Below are positions 46,236 to 56,710 of a stretch of 64,000 bases of DNA, piece after piece. Source of the DNA: an uncultured Paracoccaceae bacterium. GTDB taxonomy: Bacteria > Pseudomonadota > Alphaproteobacteria > Rhodobacterales > Rhodobacteraceae. The notes beneath the pieces are model-generated. The model searched no databases. It was not told the DNA's origin and saw nothing but the letters and a program-made list of their open reading frames with translations. The stretch lies in NCBI GenBank assembly GCA_947498645.1, contig CANMKS010000001.1, positions 3,076,032-3,140,031 of the forward strand, given 5' to 3'. A program made the position numbers and the translations under genes. Position 1 is the first letter of the stretch, and each line of letters begins with the position of its first letter.

Positions 46236-47039
46236 TCATGACATCGCTGCTTCGCCTTCGACACCGAGCGCATAGTCGCAAAACTGCGTATATTGCACGA
46301 CAACATTGCCCTGCCCGATATGCAGCACGGCAAGTTGCGGTGCCTCCTGTGGTGGTTTGAAACTGTCCCAATCCCACGCAGGACGCGGCGGCGGGGCCTG
46401 AAATGACAGCGCCCCAATCGTTGCAAATGGAATACCGCGCACCGTCCCTGCCGTCGGGCGATGCACATGCCCCATGAACAGATGCTTCACATTCTCATGC
46501 CCGCTGATCAGATCCAGAAATGCGTCATGCTGCTCCAGCATGATTTCATCCTGCGGTGGCAGGCCAAGCGTCAGCGGCGGATGATGCATAAAGATGTAGG
46601 CGGATTTATGTGGTTGCTGACGCAGAGCATCGTCAAGCCAGGCCTGCCGTGCGGCACAAAACTGCCCTGCATGTGATCCGATCTTGTGGGTATCAAGAAA
46701 GATGAACCGCGCGTCTGGTTGGTCGACCGTGTACTGAATGAAGTCTGGCATCGCAGTATCGGGCAAGGCCAGATACCTGCGAAACGCTACACGTTCATCG
46801 TTGTTGCCCATGATCGGATGGATTCTGACGGCGGATTGCGCCAGATGCTGTGCAATGGCGGCATAGTCGGCCTCGGTATCGTCCCCCACCAGATCACCGG
46901 ACATCACCGCAAAATCAGCGTCTGCATGGTGCTTGTTTGTATAGGCAATGGCCGCATCCAGACGCAGACGCGGGTTCAACCCGTCAATCGTGCCTGTGCT
47001 TTGGAAGTGAGGATCGGACATCCAGATGATCTTGGTCAA
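46236..47039 (-). CDS. Metallophosphoesterase, 3',5'-cyclic-AMP phosphodiesterase-like (CpdA/Icc)
   Basis: The 267-residue protein has the five metal-binding boxes of class III phosphodiesterases: SDPHF, SGDLVGDD, GNND, MHHPP and GHVHRP. The order and length fit CpdA, which hydrolyses cAMP; other phosphoesters are possible. I start at TTG 47039, following GGAAGGG, where the typical TKIIWMSDPHF N-terminus begins; the frame is open to 47114. It is divergent from the desaturase gene. Confidence 0.87.
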   Translation of the reverse strand: MTKIIWMSDPHFQSTGTIDGLNPRLRLDAAIAYTNKHHADADFAVMSGDLVGDDTEADYAAIAQHLAQSAVRIHPIMGNNDERVAFRRYLALPDTAMPDFIQYTVDQPDARFIFLDTHKIGSHAGQFCAARQAWLDDALRQQPHKSAYIFMHHPPLTLGLPPQDEIMLEQHDAFLDLISGHENVKHLFMGHVHRPTAGTVRGIPFATIGALSFQAPPPRPAWDWDSFKPPQEAPQLAVLHIGQGNVVVQYTQFCDYALGVEGEAAMS

Positions 47040-47203
47040 GGGGCGGCCCTTCCGGTTGGAGCGATGTGATATACTGCCAGAACAGCATGGCGCCGCCGTG
47101 CTGACAAGCGGCACCTCGCAGTGACACTTTGACTGCTGACACTACTGGTCCGGTTCCTGGGGCACTATTTGACAGGGACAGGCCGCAGTCCTACCGTTTC
47201 ATC

Positions 47204-48256
47204 ATGGCAAGAGATTATTCGCTGGCAAATCATGCACAGGACCAAAAACCACAGCGCTGGTATCGCCCGCCTGTTGATCCGCAGGCCATCCGCGAACTGA
47301 TGAAAAAATCCGACAGCATCGCGCTGCGCGACACGATAATATGGCTCGGACTGATGATCCTTTGTTCGGGGATCGGCATCGCACTTTGGCCAAGCTGGTG
47401 GTCTGCGCCTTTCTGGCTGATCTACGGCGTGCTTTATGGCTCGGCTTCTGATTCCCGCTGGCATGAATGCGGGCATCGCACGGCGTTCAAGACCGAATGG
47501 ATGAACATGGTCGTCTATCAGATCGCCTGCTTCATGCTAATGCGCAATCCGGTGACCTGGCGGGCAAGCCATGTGCGCCACCACACAGATACGGTGATCG
47601 TCGGGCGCGACCCCGAGATTGTAGCCATGCGCCCGCCTGATCTGACACGGATCGGGCTGAACCTCTTTGGGTTGGTTGACACCTATCACCTGATCAAGCG
47701 CATGGGACTGCACGCCAGCGGTAAACTTCACCCTGACGAGGCAACCTATGTGCGCCCCGCCGATCACGCCCGCGTCTATCGCGTTGCCCGGATCTGGATC
47801 GGTATCTATGGCGCGGTTATCGCACTCTGCCTGTGGCTGGGGTCGGTCCTGCCATTGATGGTCATCGGCCTGCCCCGACTTTACGGCGCATGGCATCATG
47901 TGCTCACGGGGCTGTTGCAACATCTGGGTCTGGCCGAAAACGTCTCGGACCATCGGTTGAACACGCGCACCGTGTTGATGAACCCGATCAGCCGGTTCAT
48001 CTATCTCAATATGAACTACCACCTTGAACACCACTTGTTCACGATGGTTCCCTACTACAATCTGCCCAAACTGCATGCACTGATCCGGCACGATACACCT
48101 GCACCGGACCCGTCGATCATTGCCGCATTCAGGCGTCTGGTTCCGGTTCTGGTCAAGCAACTGCGCAATCAAGAGGCCGTGATCATCCCGCCCCTGCCCG
48201 CCGGTGCCACGCCCTACGGACCGGATGCAGAGGCATTGAGGCCCCACGCCGTCTGA
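47204..48256 (+). CDS. Fatty acid desaturase family membrane protein
   Basis: The 350-residue protein has four to five hydrophobic segments and three histidine boxes: HECGH near residue 90, HVRHH near 127 and HLEHH near 288. These bind the di-iron centre of membrane desaturases and hydroxylases. The substrate is probably an acyl chain of a membrane lipid. ATG 47204 matches the usual start MARDYSLANH; the frame is open from 47129 but no binding site supports either start well. Confidence 0.88.
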   Translation: MARDYSLANHAQDQKPQRWYRPPVDPQAIRELMKKSDSIALRDTIIWLGLMILCSGIGIALWPSWWSAPFWLIYGVLYGSASDSRWHECGHRTAFKTEWMNMVVYQIACFMLMRNPVTWRASHVRHHTDTVIVGRDPEIVAMRPPDLTRIGLNLFGLVDTYHLIKRMGLHASGKLHPDEATYVRPADHARVYRVARIWIGIYGAVIALCLWLGSVLPLMVIGLPRLYGAWHHVLTGLLQHLGLAENVSDHRLNTRTVLMNPISRFIYLNMNYHLEHHLFTMVPYYNLPKLHALIRHDTPAPDPSIIAAFRRLVPVLVKQLRNQEAVIIPPLPAGATPYGPDAEALRPHAV

Positions 48257-48298
48257 TCCGCCAATTGACCCGCGTAACACGTACGCTAAAACCCTAGC

Positions 48299-48784
48299 AT
48301 GCCCTATGAATGGTCCCCCGAACCACCGCATCAGACACCGGTCTGGCAGCTGAGCCTCTGGCCCTACCGGTCACTTCTGCGCAAGGATTTTGTGCTCTTT
48401 GTCGGGGCAACTTCGGTACTGGTGGCACTGCCGCTGATCACGCTGCTTGGGCAGGCCGTACTTTGGGGGCTCTTGCCCTTCTTTGCACTGATGATCGCGG
48501 GTGTCTGGTATGCGCTGCACGTCAGCTACCGCCGCGGCGAAGTGCTGGAAGAGCTGAAAGTGGATGAAACAACAGCGCATCTGACACGCCACAACCCCAA
48601 TGGCGACGTGCAGGAATGGAAAGCCAACCGCTATTGGGTGACCGTGCACCTGCACCCCAAGGGCGGGCCGGTTGAGAATTACATAACCCTGCGCGGCGGC
48701 GACCGCGAGGTCGAGATCGGGGCGTTTCTGGATGCCGCAGAACGGTTGGCGCTTTATGATGATTTGAAGCGTGCGATGCGGTGA
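48299..48784 (+). CDS. DUF2244 family membrane protein
   Basis: This 161-residue protein has two membrane helices (about 32-78, LFVGATSVLVALPLITLL and LPFFALMIAGVWYAL). A cytosolic beta-rich domain follows with VDETTAHLTRHNPNGDVQEWKANRYWV, the pattern of DUF2244. In alphaproteobacteria this family often lies near cytochrome oxidase or nitrogen genes; function is unknown. It follows the desaturase gene by 42 bp and may be co-transcribed. Confidence 0.85.
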   Translation: MPYEWSPEPPHQTPVWQLSLWPYRSLLRKDFVLFVGATSVLVALPLITLLGQAVLWGLLPFFALMIAGVWYALHVSYRRGEVLEELKVDETTAHLTRHNPNGDVQEWKANRYWVTVHLHPKGGPVENYITLRGGDREVEIGAFLDAAERLALYDDLKRAMR

Positions 48785-48833
48785 ATTTGGTGAAGTAAGT
48801 GGCGGGAATGCGGACTTTGCTGCCATGTGAAAT

Positions 48834-48912
48834 CATGCGTAGGGTGGGTGAAACCCACGCGTCGAACCAACAAATGCCATCATACGCGTGGGTTTCACCC
48901 ACCCTACGCATG
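48834..48912. repeat. Perfect 29-bp inverted repeat of the GTAGGGTGGGTGAAACCCAC type
   Basis: The arms at 48834-48862 and 48884-48912 are perfect reverse complements and are separated by 21 bases. Each arm contains GTGGGTGAAACCCAC, itself able to form a small hairpin. The element lies between convergent genes and would form a very stable stem in RNA. Sequences of this kind are dispersed in many Rhodobacterales genomes; here it may act as a bidirectional terminator or be a small mobile repeat. Confidence 0.9.
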
Positions 48913-48983
48913 TGACCACAATGAGCTCCTTTCGGACCTTAGCCACAAATTGGCCACAACCCGTCGGGGTCAGGAACCGTAGC

Positions 48984-49445
48984 CTACCCCAACCGCCCCT
49001 TCACCATCGGACCGGCCTTACCAAAATCCATCCGCCCGGTGTATTTGGCCTTCAGCGCGCCCATCACCTTGCCCATATCGCGGATGCTGGCGGCGCCCAC
49101 TTCGGCAATGGCCGCGTCAACGGCGGCTTCGGCTTCGTCTTCGCTCAACTGTTTGGGCAGGAATTCTTCGATGATCTTGATCTCGGAAAGCTCTTTTTCG
49201 GCCAGTTCCAACCGCCCACCTTCTTCATAGGCGCGCGCGCTTTCCTGGCGCTGTTTGACCATGCGGCCCATGATGCCAAGCACATCATCATTGCTGACCC
49301 CGCCTTCTTCATCGGTGGTGCCGCGCAGGGCGATGTCCTTGTCCTTGATGGCGGCGTTGATCAGCCGCAACGTGGAAAGGCGGTCCGCCTCTTTTGATCG
49401 CATCGCGTCCTTGAGGGCCGCGTTGATCTTGTCGCGCATGTCCAT
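48984..49445 (-). CDS. GatB/YqeY domain protein
   Basis: The 153-residue helical protein reads MDMRDKINAALKDAMRSKEADRL at its start and ends VMGALKAKYTGRMDFGKAGPMVKGRL. These are the hallmarks of YqeY, which resembles the tail domain of amidotransferase subunit GatB. Its role is not settled; a tRNA-related function is assumed. I start at ATG 49445 after GGGAC; a long upstream extension is an unlikely start. It is divergent from carA. Confidence 0.92.
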   Translation of the reverse strand: MDMRDKINAALKDAMRSKEADRLSTLRLINAAIKDKDIALRGTTDEEGGVSNDDVLGIMGRMVKQRQESARAYEEGGRLELAEKELSEIKIIEEFLPKQLSEDEAEAAVDAAIAEVGAASIRDMGKVMGALKAKYTGRMDFGKAGPMVKGRLG

Positions 49446-49620
49446 TGATTTGTCCCGTGCATGTGTCGTCAAACGAAACGCCACCTTACTGAATGTGGCT
49501 GAGGCTGACAAGCGCAGCCGTCCCGACGTCAGCCCTTGTTTCCAAGGGTGTGATCCGGCCTTGACCATGGGCGCGGGCCTGCGTAAACCCGGCACAATTT
49601 GGCACCAGGGGAGATCGGGT

Positions 49621-50757
49621 ATGACGCGGAAACCAACGGCTTGTCTGGCCCTTGCGGATGGCACGGTTTTTTACGGGATCGGCTTTGGTGCGACGGGTGA
49701 AACCGTGGCAGAGCTTTGCTTTAACACTGCCATGACCGGCTATCAGGAGATCATGACCGATCCCTCTTATGCAGGCCAGATCGTGACCTTCACCTTCCCC
49801 CATATCGGCAACACCGGCGTGAACCCCGAAGATGATGAAACCGCAGACCCTGTGGCGGCGGGCATGGTTGTGAAATGGGATCCTACACAGTCCTCCAACT
49901 GGCGCGCAACCCAAGAGCTGACGGCGTGGCTGTCCAAGCGCAACCGCATTGGCATGGGTGGCGTGGACACCCGCCGCCTGACCCGCGCCATTCGCCAGCA
50001 AGGTGCCCCCCATGTCGCGATGTCGCATGACCCGGACGGCAATTTCGATATTGCCGCCTTGGTCGAAAAAGCGCGCGCTTTCAACGGGTTGGAAGGGCTT
50101 GACCTGGCCAAGGATGTTACCTGCGCCCAGTCCTATCAATGGAATGAAATGCGGTGGGCCTGGCCCGAAGGTTACGCGCCCCAGACCAAGCCAAAGCACA
50201 AGGTGGTGGCCGTCGATTTTGGCGCAAAACGCAACATCCTGCGCTGCCTTGCCAGTGCCGGTTGCGATGTCACCGTCCTGCCCGCGACCGCCACAGCGGA
50301 AGAGGTGTTGGCACTGAACCCTGACGGTGTGTTCCTGTCCAATGGTCCCGGCGATCCGGCGGCCACAGGTGAATATGCCGTGCCCATGATCAAAGGTGTC
50401 CTTGAGGCTGACCTGCCGGTCTTTGGCATCTGCCTTGGTCACCAGATGCTGGCCCTCGCGGTTGGTGCAAAAACCATCAAGATGAACCACGGCCACCACG
50501 GCGCCAACCACCCCGTCAAGGACATGGAAACCGGCAAGGTCGAGATTACCTCGATGAACCACGGCTTTACCGTGGACAGCCAGACCCTGCCCGAGGGCGT
50601 GGAAGAAACTCATGTGTCGCTTTTTGATGGCAGTAACTGCGGGATTCGCATCGCCGGTCGCCCGGTCTTTTCCGTACAATACCATCCAGAAGCCAGCCCC
50701 GGCCCGCAAGACAGCTACTATCTGTTTGAACGCTTTGCCGAAGCGATGAGCGCCTGA
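49621..50757 (+). CDS. carA: Carbamoyl-phosphate synthase small subunit (glutaminase)
   Basis: CarA releases ammonia from glutamine for carbamoyl phosphate, a precursor of arginine and pyrimidines. The 378 residues comprise an N-terminal domain (LALADGTVFYGIGFGATGE, MTGYQEIMTDPSYAGQI) and a class I amidotransferase domain. That domain has FLSNGPGDP, the nucleophile cysteine in FGICLGHQMLA and the final catalytic YHPEASPGP. ATG 49621 follows GGGGAGA. carB is not within the window. Confidence 0.97.
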   Translation: MTRKPTACLALADGTVFYGIGFGATGETVAELCFNTAMTGYQEIMTDPSYAGQIVTFTFPHIGNTGVNPEDDETADPVAAGMVVKWDPTQSSNWRATQELTAWLSKRNRIGMGGVDTRRLTRAIRQQGAPHVAMSHDPDGNFDIAALVEKARAFNGLEGLDLAKDVTCAQSYQWNEMRWAWPEGYAPQTKPKHKVVAVDFGAKRNILRCLASAGCDVTVLPATATAEEVLALNPDGVFLSNGPGDPAATGEYAVPMIKGVLEADLPVFGICLGHQMLALAVGAKTIKMNHGHHGANHPVKDMETGKVEITSMNHGFTVDSQTLPEGVEETHVSLFDGSNCGIRIAGRPVFSVQYHPEASPGPQDSYYLFERFAEAMSA

Positions 50758-50759
50758 GG

Positions 50760-51413
50760 CTACTCTGCGGCCTCCACGGCGGCAGCATCCAGTTTCAGAC
50801 GGGTCACAAAAGCCTCTGAGATATGGTTGCGCAGCGCCTGATAGGCGGCATCGCCATCGCCCGCCTCGATCGCCGAGACAATGGCCGCGTGTTCTGCGAG
50901 CGTTTCCTCGCCCCGCCCTTCAGCGGCAATGGAGGTTGTCGCCAAAAGTGCCATGGACCGGTGCACAAGGTCCAGCTGCTTGACCAGAAAACGGTTATGC
51001 GATGCAAGGTGGATTTGCTTGTGAAAACGGCGGTTTGCGCGGCTAAGCGCAGATGGATCACCCACCAGTTTCTGGTCGGCATCCAGCATATCACGCAGCA
51101 CCTTGACCTCTTCGGGTGTGGCGTGTCGGGCGGCAAGTTTGGCGGCCAACCCTTCCAGTTCACCGCGCACCACGTAAAGCTCGGACAATTGCGAATGGTC
51201 CAGTGAGGCCACGATCAGCGACCGGCCGTCGCGCGTCAGCAAGGATTGCGTTTCAAGCCGTTGCAACGCCTCGCGGATCGGTGTCCGTGAAACGCCAAAG
51301 CGATCCGCAAGCTCACTTTCCACCAGCCTGTCGCCGGGCTTGTAGATGTGGCTGTCAATCGCCTCCAGGATCAGATCATAGGCGTCTTTTTGCGATGCGC
51401 GCGTGTCCTGCAT
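50760..51413 (-). CDS. GntR-family (FadR/FCD) transcriptional regulator
   Basis: The 217-residue protein has a winged helix at about 10-75 (YKPGDRLVESELADRFGVSRTPIREALQRLE in outline). The helical FCD effector domain has the conserved DxxFH-like NRRFHKQIHLASHN and HAAIVSAIEAGDGDAA. FCD regulators answer to carboxylic acids. No obvious target lies beside it; it is convergent with carA and divergent from the HAD phosphatase gene. ATG 51413 matches the family start. Confidence 0.9.
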   Translation of the reverse strand: MQDTRASQKDAYDLILEAIDSHIYKPGDRLVESELADRFGVSRTPIREALQRLETQSLLTRDGRSLIVASLDHSQLSELYVVRGELEGLAAKLAARHATPEEVKVLRDMLDADQKLVGDPSALSRANRRFHKQIHLASHNRFLVKQLDLVHRSMALLATTSIAAEGRGEETLAEHAAIVSAIEAGDGDAAYQALRNHISEAFVTRLKLDAAAVEAAE

Positions 51414-51511
51414 TGGGCAACCTTTCAAACTTTGCGGATCATAGGCCCCTGCACGTCCAACAACAAGCCAAAGCAATTGCGCGGGCCAATCGGCCCTCAT
51501 ACTATCGGGGC

Positions 51512-52159
51512 ATGGTTGCGCAGTATTTCTCTCATGTCGACACTTGGGTGTTTGACCTCGACAACACGCTCTATCCGCCCTCTGCTGACCTTTTTGGGCA
51601 GATGGATGTCCGGTTCAAGGCTTATGTCATGCGACTGACCAGTCTGGATGCCGAAAAAGCGCTGGAACTGTGTCACGCCTATTGGGTTTCGCACGGATCG
51701 ACGCTGGCCGGACTGATGGAGCATCACGATGTCGATCCGCATCATTTTCTGGCAGATGTGCATGATATTGATGTGTCGCACCTGCGCATTGATCCCGATT
51801 TGCAGCGCGCCATCACAACCCTGCCAGGGCGCAAGATTGTCTACACCAATGGGTCGCAGACCCATGCCAAACGGGTACTGGCCGCACGCGGGCTGACCCG
51901 CGCCTTTGATGCCGTCTACGGTGTGGAACATGCTGATTTCAAAGCAAAACCAACGCAGGACGCTTTCACTCGTGTCTTTGCCAAGGATGGGCTCAGGCCT
52001 GAAACGGGCGCCATGTTCGAGGATGAACCGCGCAACCTCGCCATACCGCATGCGTTGGGAATGCGCACGGTACATGTGCATGCCATCCCCGACACCAGCG
52101 ATCACATTCACCATCACACGGACGATCTTGCGGATTTCTTGTCGCAGGTGGTCCGCTAG
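51512..52159 (+). CDS. HAD-family pyrimidine 5'-nucleotidase
   Basis: The 215-residue protein has motif I WVFDLDNTLYP, motif II KIVYTNGSQTHA, the lysine in DFKAKPT and motif IV MFEDEPRNL, with the small helical cap of the SDT1/PYNT branch. It probably removes phosphate from pyrimidine nucleotides or related compounds. It lies head to head with the GntR gene and 38 bp before the monooxygenase gene. Confidence 0.88.
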   Translation: MVAQYFSHVDTWVFDLDNTLYPPSADLFGQMDVRFKAYVMRLTSLDAEKALELCHAYWVSHGSTLAGLMEHHDVDPHHFLADVHDIDVSHLRIDPDLQRAITTLPGRKIVYTNGSQTHAKRVLAARGLTRAFDAVYGVEHADFKAKPTQDAFTRVFAKDGLRPETGAMFEDEPRNLAIPHALGMRTVHVHAIPDTSDHIHHHTDDLADFLSQVVR

Positions 52160-52197
52160 CCCTTTCCGCCATCGGACCTGCGGCTTATGTCAAAGGG

Positions 52198-53388
52198 ATG
52201 GAACGCAAAAAGACTGATATCGTCATCGCAGGCGGCGGGGTTGCGGGATTGACCGCCGCCGCGGCCTTTGGGACCGCCGGTTTTGCGGTCGTGATTGTGG
52301 ACCCTGCCCCACCTGTAACGACGGCGGAGGCGGACGGTGCCGATCTGCGGACGACGGCATTTCTGCAACCTGCCCGGCAATTTCTGCAAGCGGCCGGGCT
52401 GTGGGACAGGTTGGCCCCATTCGCCGCCCCGCTGCAAATCATGCGCATCGTTGATCTGGGCACAAAGACCCATGTCACCCGCGATTTTGACGCCGCTGAC
52501 ATTTCTGAACACCCCTTTGGTTGGAACCTGCCCAACTGGCTGCTGCGCCGCGAAATGGTGGCGCGCCTGAAGGAACTGCCCAACGTCGATTTCCGGCCCG
52601 GCACTGGTTTTCGCAGCATGTTGTCCCGCAGCGCCGAGGCGATTGTGACGCTGAGCGATGACACCCAATATGCCGCCAAGCTGGTGATCGGTGCGGACGG
52701 GCGCGGCTCTGCGGTGCGTCGTGCCGCCGGGATTGACGTGAAAACCACCCGCTATGGTCAGAAAGCCCTGACATTCGCCGTCACCCATGACGCGCCGCAT
52801 GATAACGTATCGACCGAGATACACCGCACTGGCGGCCCCTTCACATTGGTGCCCTTGCCTGATCACGCAGGCAAACCCTGTTCCGCAGTGGTCTGGATGG
52901 AAAGCGGGGCAGAGGCGACGCGCCTTGCATCGCTGGACGTGCCGGCATTTGAGGCCGCAGCCAATGAGCGGTCGGCCCATCTTTATGGCCCGCTTACGCT
53001 TGCGTCAAAACGCAGCGTCTGGCCCATCATCAGCCAGATCGCGCATCAGATCACCGGCCCGCGTACGGCCCTCGTGGCAGAGTCCGCCCATGTCATGCCG
53101 CCGATCGGCGCGCAGGGGTTGAATATGTCACTTAAGGATCTGGCCTGTCTGCTTGAGCTTGCACAGGCCCAGCCTGACGCACTCGGCTCACCTGCGATGC
53201 TGGACAGCTACGCGCGCAAACGGCACGCAGATATCAAACTGCGGGTTGCGGGAATTGACGCGCTCAACCGCGCGTCAATCGCTGGTCACCCGACGTTTCA
53301 AAGCCTGCGCACCAAAGGGATCGAGGCGCTTTACGGCATAGCCCCGGTACGCAAGGCGTTGATGCAAATGGGGCTTGGCGCGCGTTAA
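52198..53388 (+). CDS. FAD-dependent monooxygenase, UbiH/UbiF/VisC family
   Basis: The 396-residue flavoprotein starts with the dinucleotide loop DIVIAGGGVAGLTAAAAF. It also has LRREMVARL, VIGADGRGSAVR and a variant of the FAD motif ESAHVMPPIGAQGLNMSLKD (the usual GD before AAH is replaced by ES). By family it hydroxylates the ubiquinone ring at one position, but which one cannot be told. It is convergent with the aminotransferase gene, overlapping 4 bp. Confidence 0.87.
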   Translation: MERKKTDIVIAGGGVAGLTAAAAFGTAGFAVVIVDPAPPVTTAEADGADLRTTAFLQPARQFLQAAGLWDRLAPFAAPLQIMRIVDLGTKTHVTRDFDAADISEHPFGWNLPNWLLRREMVARLKELPNVDFRPGTGFRSMLSRSAEAIVTLSDDTQYAAKLVIGADGRGSAVRRAAGIDVKTTRYGQKALTFAVTHDAPHDNVSTEIHRTGGPFTLVPLPDHAGKPCSAVVWMESGAEATRLASLDVPAFEAAANERSAHLYGPLTLASKRSVWPIISQIAHQITGPRTALVAESAHVMPPIGAQGLNMSLKDLACLLELAQAQPDALGSPAMLDSYARKRHADIKLRVAGIDALNRASIAGHPTFQSLRTKGIEALYGIAPVRKALMQMGLGAR

Positions 53389-54512
53389 AGCACCTTGTCC
53401 AACACAGGCACGAGGCGGTTCAAAGTGGCGTCCACGTCATAGAGTTTGTCCAGCCCAAAGAGCCCCAGACGGAAAGTGCGGAAATCGTCAGGCTCGTCGC
53501 ATTGCAACGGCACGCCTGCCGCGATCTGCATACCCAAGGCGGCAAATTTGGACCCGTTCTGCACGTCAGGATCATCAGTATAGCTGACCACGACACCCGG
53601 CGCGCCAAATCCTTCCGCAGCGACAGAGCGGATGCCTTTGTCTGCCAGCACCTTGCGCACCGCGTTGCCCAAGGCCCATTGCGCATCGCGCAGCTTGTCA
53701 AAGCCAAAGGCCTGGGTTTCCTGCATCGTATCGCGGAAGGCGCGCAGCCCGTCTGTGGGCATTGTGGCGTGATAGGCATGCCCGCCGCCTTCATAGGCCT
53801 GCATGATGCTGTGCCATTTCTTGAGGTCGATCGCGAAGGAATTTGAGGCCGTGTCTGCCATTCGTGCCACCGCCCGCTCTGACATCATGACCAAACCGGC
53901 GCAGGGTGTCGCGGACCAGCCTTTTTGCGGGGCCGAAATCAGGACATCAACACCTGTCGCTTTCATATCCACCCAAGCGCAGCCTGACGCGATACAATCC
54001 AGCACCATCAAAGCGCCGACCTCATGGGCGGCAGCGGACATGGCTGTCAGATAGTCATCGGGCAGGATGATCCCGGCAGAGGTTTCGACATGCGGCGCAA
54101 AGACCACGTCAGGTTTTGCGTCACGAATGGCGGCTGTCACATCTTCGATGGGTGCAGGCGCGAATGGCGCGCGCGTGTCGTTGCCCGACTGGCGCGCCTT
54201 CATGACGGTTGTATTGGCAGTGAAATTGCCCGCCTCAAAGATCTGCGTCCAGCGGTAGGAAAACCAGCCGTTCCGCACAATCAGCACGTGGGCATCGGCG
54301 CCGAACTGGCGTGCGACAGCCTCCATCCCGTAGGTGCCACCACCGGGGACAAGCGCCACATGATCGGCGTTGTAGACCGCTTTCAACATGGTTGAGATGT
54401 CCGTCATAACGGCTTGAAAAGCCTTGGACATATGATTGAGTGAGCGGTCCGTGAAGACCACCGAGAATTCCATCAGACCATCTGGATCAATTTCTGAATG
54501 CACGCTGCCCAT
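53385..54512 (-). CDS. PLP-dependent aminotransferase, AGXT/serine-pyruvate class V type
   Basis: This 375-residue fold-I enzyme has PGGGTYGMEAVARQFG, the aspartate in LMVLDCIASG and the PLP lysine in SAPQKGWSATPCAGLVMM. The length and motif order fit alanine-glyoxylate/serine-glyoxylate aminotransferases; the exact pair of substrates is open. ATG 54512 lies six bases after AAGGAG; the ATG two codons earlier abuts that site. The divergent or neighbouring Lrp regulators may control it. Confidence 0.86.
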   Translation of the reverse strand: MGSVHSEIDPDGLMEFSVVFTDRSLNHMSKAFQAVMTDISTMLKAVYNADHVALVPGGGTYGMEAVARQFGADAHVLIVRNGWFSYRWTQIFEAGNFTANTTVMKARQSGNDTRAPFAPAPIEDVTAAIRDAKPDVVFAPHVETSAGIILPDDYLTAMSAAAHEVGALMVLDCIASGCAWVDMKATGVDVLISAPQKGWSATPCAGLVMMSERAVARMADTASNSFAIDLKKWHSIMQAYEGGGHAYHATMPTDGLRAFRDTMQETQAFGFDKLRDAQWALGNAVRKVLADKGIRSVAAEGFGAPGVVVSYTDDPDVQNGSKFAALGMQIAAGVPLQCDEPDDFRTFRLGLFGLDKLYDVDATLNRLVPVLDKVL

Positions 54513-54610
54513 TGCCATCTCCTTAAGGTATGAACCATGGCTATTGCCTCGCGCGGCGCAACGCAAATGCCATTTGGTGATTTGCATGACACATTTTGTG
54601 GCAAAACCCG

Positions 54611-55063
54611 TCAAATCGGACCGGGTCTGCGTTCTTCGCTGAGCAGGACATTGGCTTCGACATCGCCGACACCCGGCATCGTCATGATGCGGCGGCGCAA
54701 AACCCGCTCAAAATCTGCAAGATCACGGGCCACAACGCGCAGCCGATAATCATAGAGGCCCAGCACATGGTCCACCGTCTGCACCTCGGGAATCGCCCCG
54801 ATTGCGCGTTCAAAGTCTTCCAAGCTCACCCGCCCCTTGGTGGCCAGCTTCACCCCAAGAAACACGGTGACCCCAAATCCCACCTTTTCCGCATCCAGCA
54901 CCAGCCTGCGCCCTGCAATAATACCGGCATCCTGCAAGCGCCGCATCCGGCGCCATGTGGCCGGCTGACTGAGCCCGAGCTTTTGCCCCAGTTGCGTCGT
55001 TGATTGATCGGCATTGGCGACCAATGCACGCAACAATGCCCGATCCTGTGCATCAAGGTTCAC
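54611..55063 (-). CDS. Lrp/AsnC-family transcriptional regulator, downstream copy
   Basis: The 150-residue protein has an N-terminal helix-turn-helix (DAQDRALLRALVANADQSTTQLGQKLGLSQPATWRRMRRL in outline). A RAM/ligand-binding domain follows (GAIPEVQTVDHVLGLYDYRLRVVARDL). Its start is GTG 55063, overlapping the stop of the preceding Lrp gene by 4 bp. Lrp-type regulators sense amino acids. The pair is divergent from ilvC. Confidence 0.92.
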   Translation of the reverse strand: MNLDAQDRALLRALVANADQSTTQLGQKLGLSQPATWRRMRRLQDAGIIAGRRLVLDAEKVGFGVTVFLGVKLATKGRVSLEDFERAIGAIPEVQTVDHVLGLYDYRLRVVARDLADFERVLRRRIMTMPGVGDVEANVLLSEERRPGPI

Positions 55064-55515
55064 AGCGGCAGGCTTTCGTCAGATTTGACAGTCGCAACCG
55101 TCATCAGCGCCTCGATATCGGCGATATGGGGCAAGGTCAGAACCTGTTCGCGGTAGATGCGTTGATAATCCGCCAAATCCTTGGCGATCAACGACAGGCG
55201 CACGTCAACACGTCCCAGAAAGGTCTGGATCTCGATCACTTCGGCCACAGCGCGCGCCGCTTCGATGAATTCGTCAAAGGCGCGCGCCACCGTTTTATCA
55301 AGCGTGATGCGCAGGCTGACGGACACGGCGTAACCCAATGCGGGCCAGTTGATGATGGCATGGCTGCCTTGGATGATACGATCCTGACGCAGGCGATCTA
55401 GGCGGCGGGTGATCCGGGCTGCGGTCAAACCTGCGGCCCCGGCCAGATCGGGGACGGAGGTCGCAGGATCAGCCTGCAACAGGCGCAAAAGGCGGCGGTC
55501 GACATCATCAAGCAT
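55060..55515 (-). CDS. Lrp/AsnC-family transcriptional regulator, upstream copy
   Basis: This 151-residue Lrp-like protein has LDDVDRRLLRLLQADPATSVPDLAGAAGLTAARITRRL (outline of its helix-turn-helix) and a RAM domain (VAEVIEIQTFLGRVDVRLSLIAKDL). ATG 55515 is the family start; an open frame to 55635 runs into ilvC's promoter region. It and its downstream partner differ enough to be separate paralogues, perhaps forming a heteromer. They are read away from ilvC. Confidence 0.92.
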   Translation of the reverse strand: MLDDVDRRLLRLLQADPATSVPDLAGAAGLTAARITRRLDRLRQDRIIQGSHAIINWPALGYAVSVSLRITLDKTVARAFDEFIEAARAVAEVIEIQTFLGRVDVRLSLIAKDLADYQRIYREQVLTLPHIADIEALMTVATVKSDESLPL

Positions 55516-55613
55516 AGAAATACTCGTATTTGGCCAAATGATGAATAGCAATCGCAATCTTGACCGAAAATTGCGTAGCTTGGCACTCGCAACGGACGTA
55601 TCAGCGGCTATAA

Positions 55614-56669
<1,056 letters not shown>

Positions 56670-56675
56670 TCGACA

Positions 56676-56703
56676 TGTAAGGTGGATCATGATCCACCTT
56701 ACA
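56676..56703. repeat. 28-bp perfect palindrome after ilvC
   Basis: TGTAAGGTGGATCA joined directly to its reverse complement TGATCCACCTTACA forms a gapless palindrome. Its GTAAGGTGG core is related to the arms of the element at 48834-48912 and to dispersed GTAGGGTGG repeats of Rhodobacterales. It lies just before the terminator and may be a separate mobile or structural element. Confidence 0.85.
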
Positions 56704-56710
56704 CAACGGA

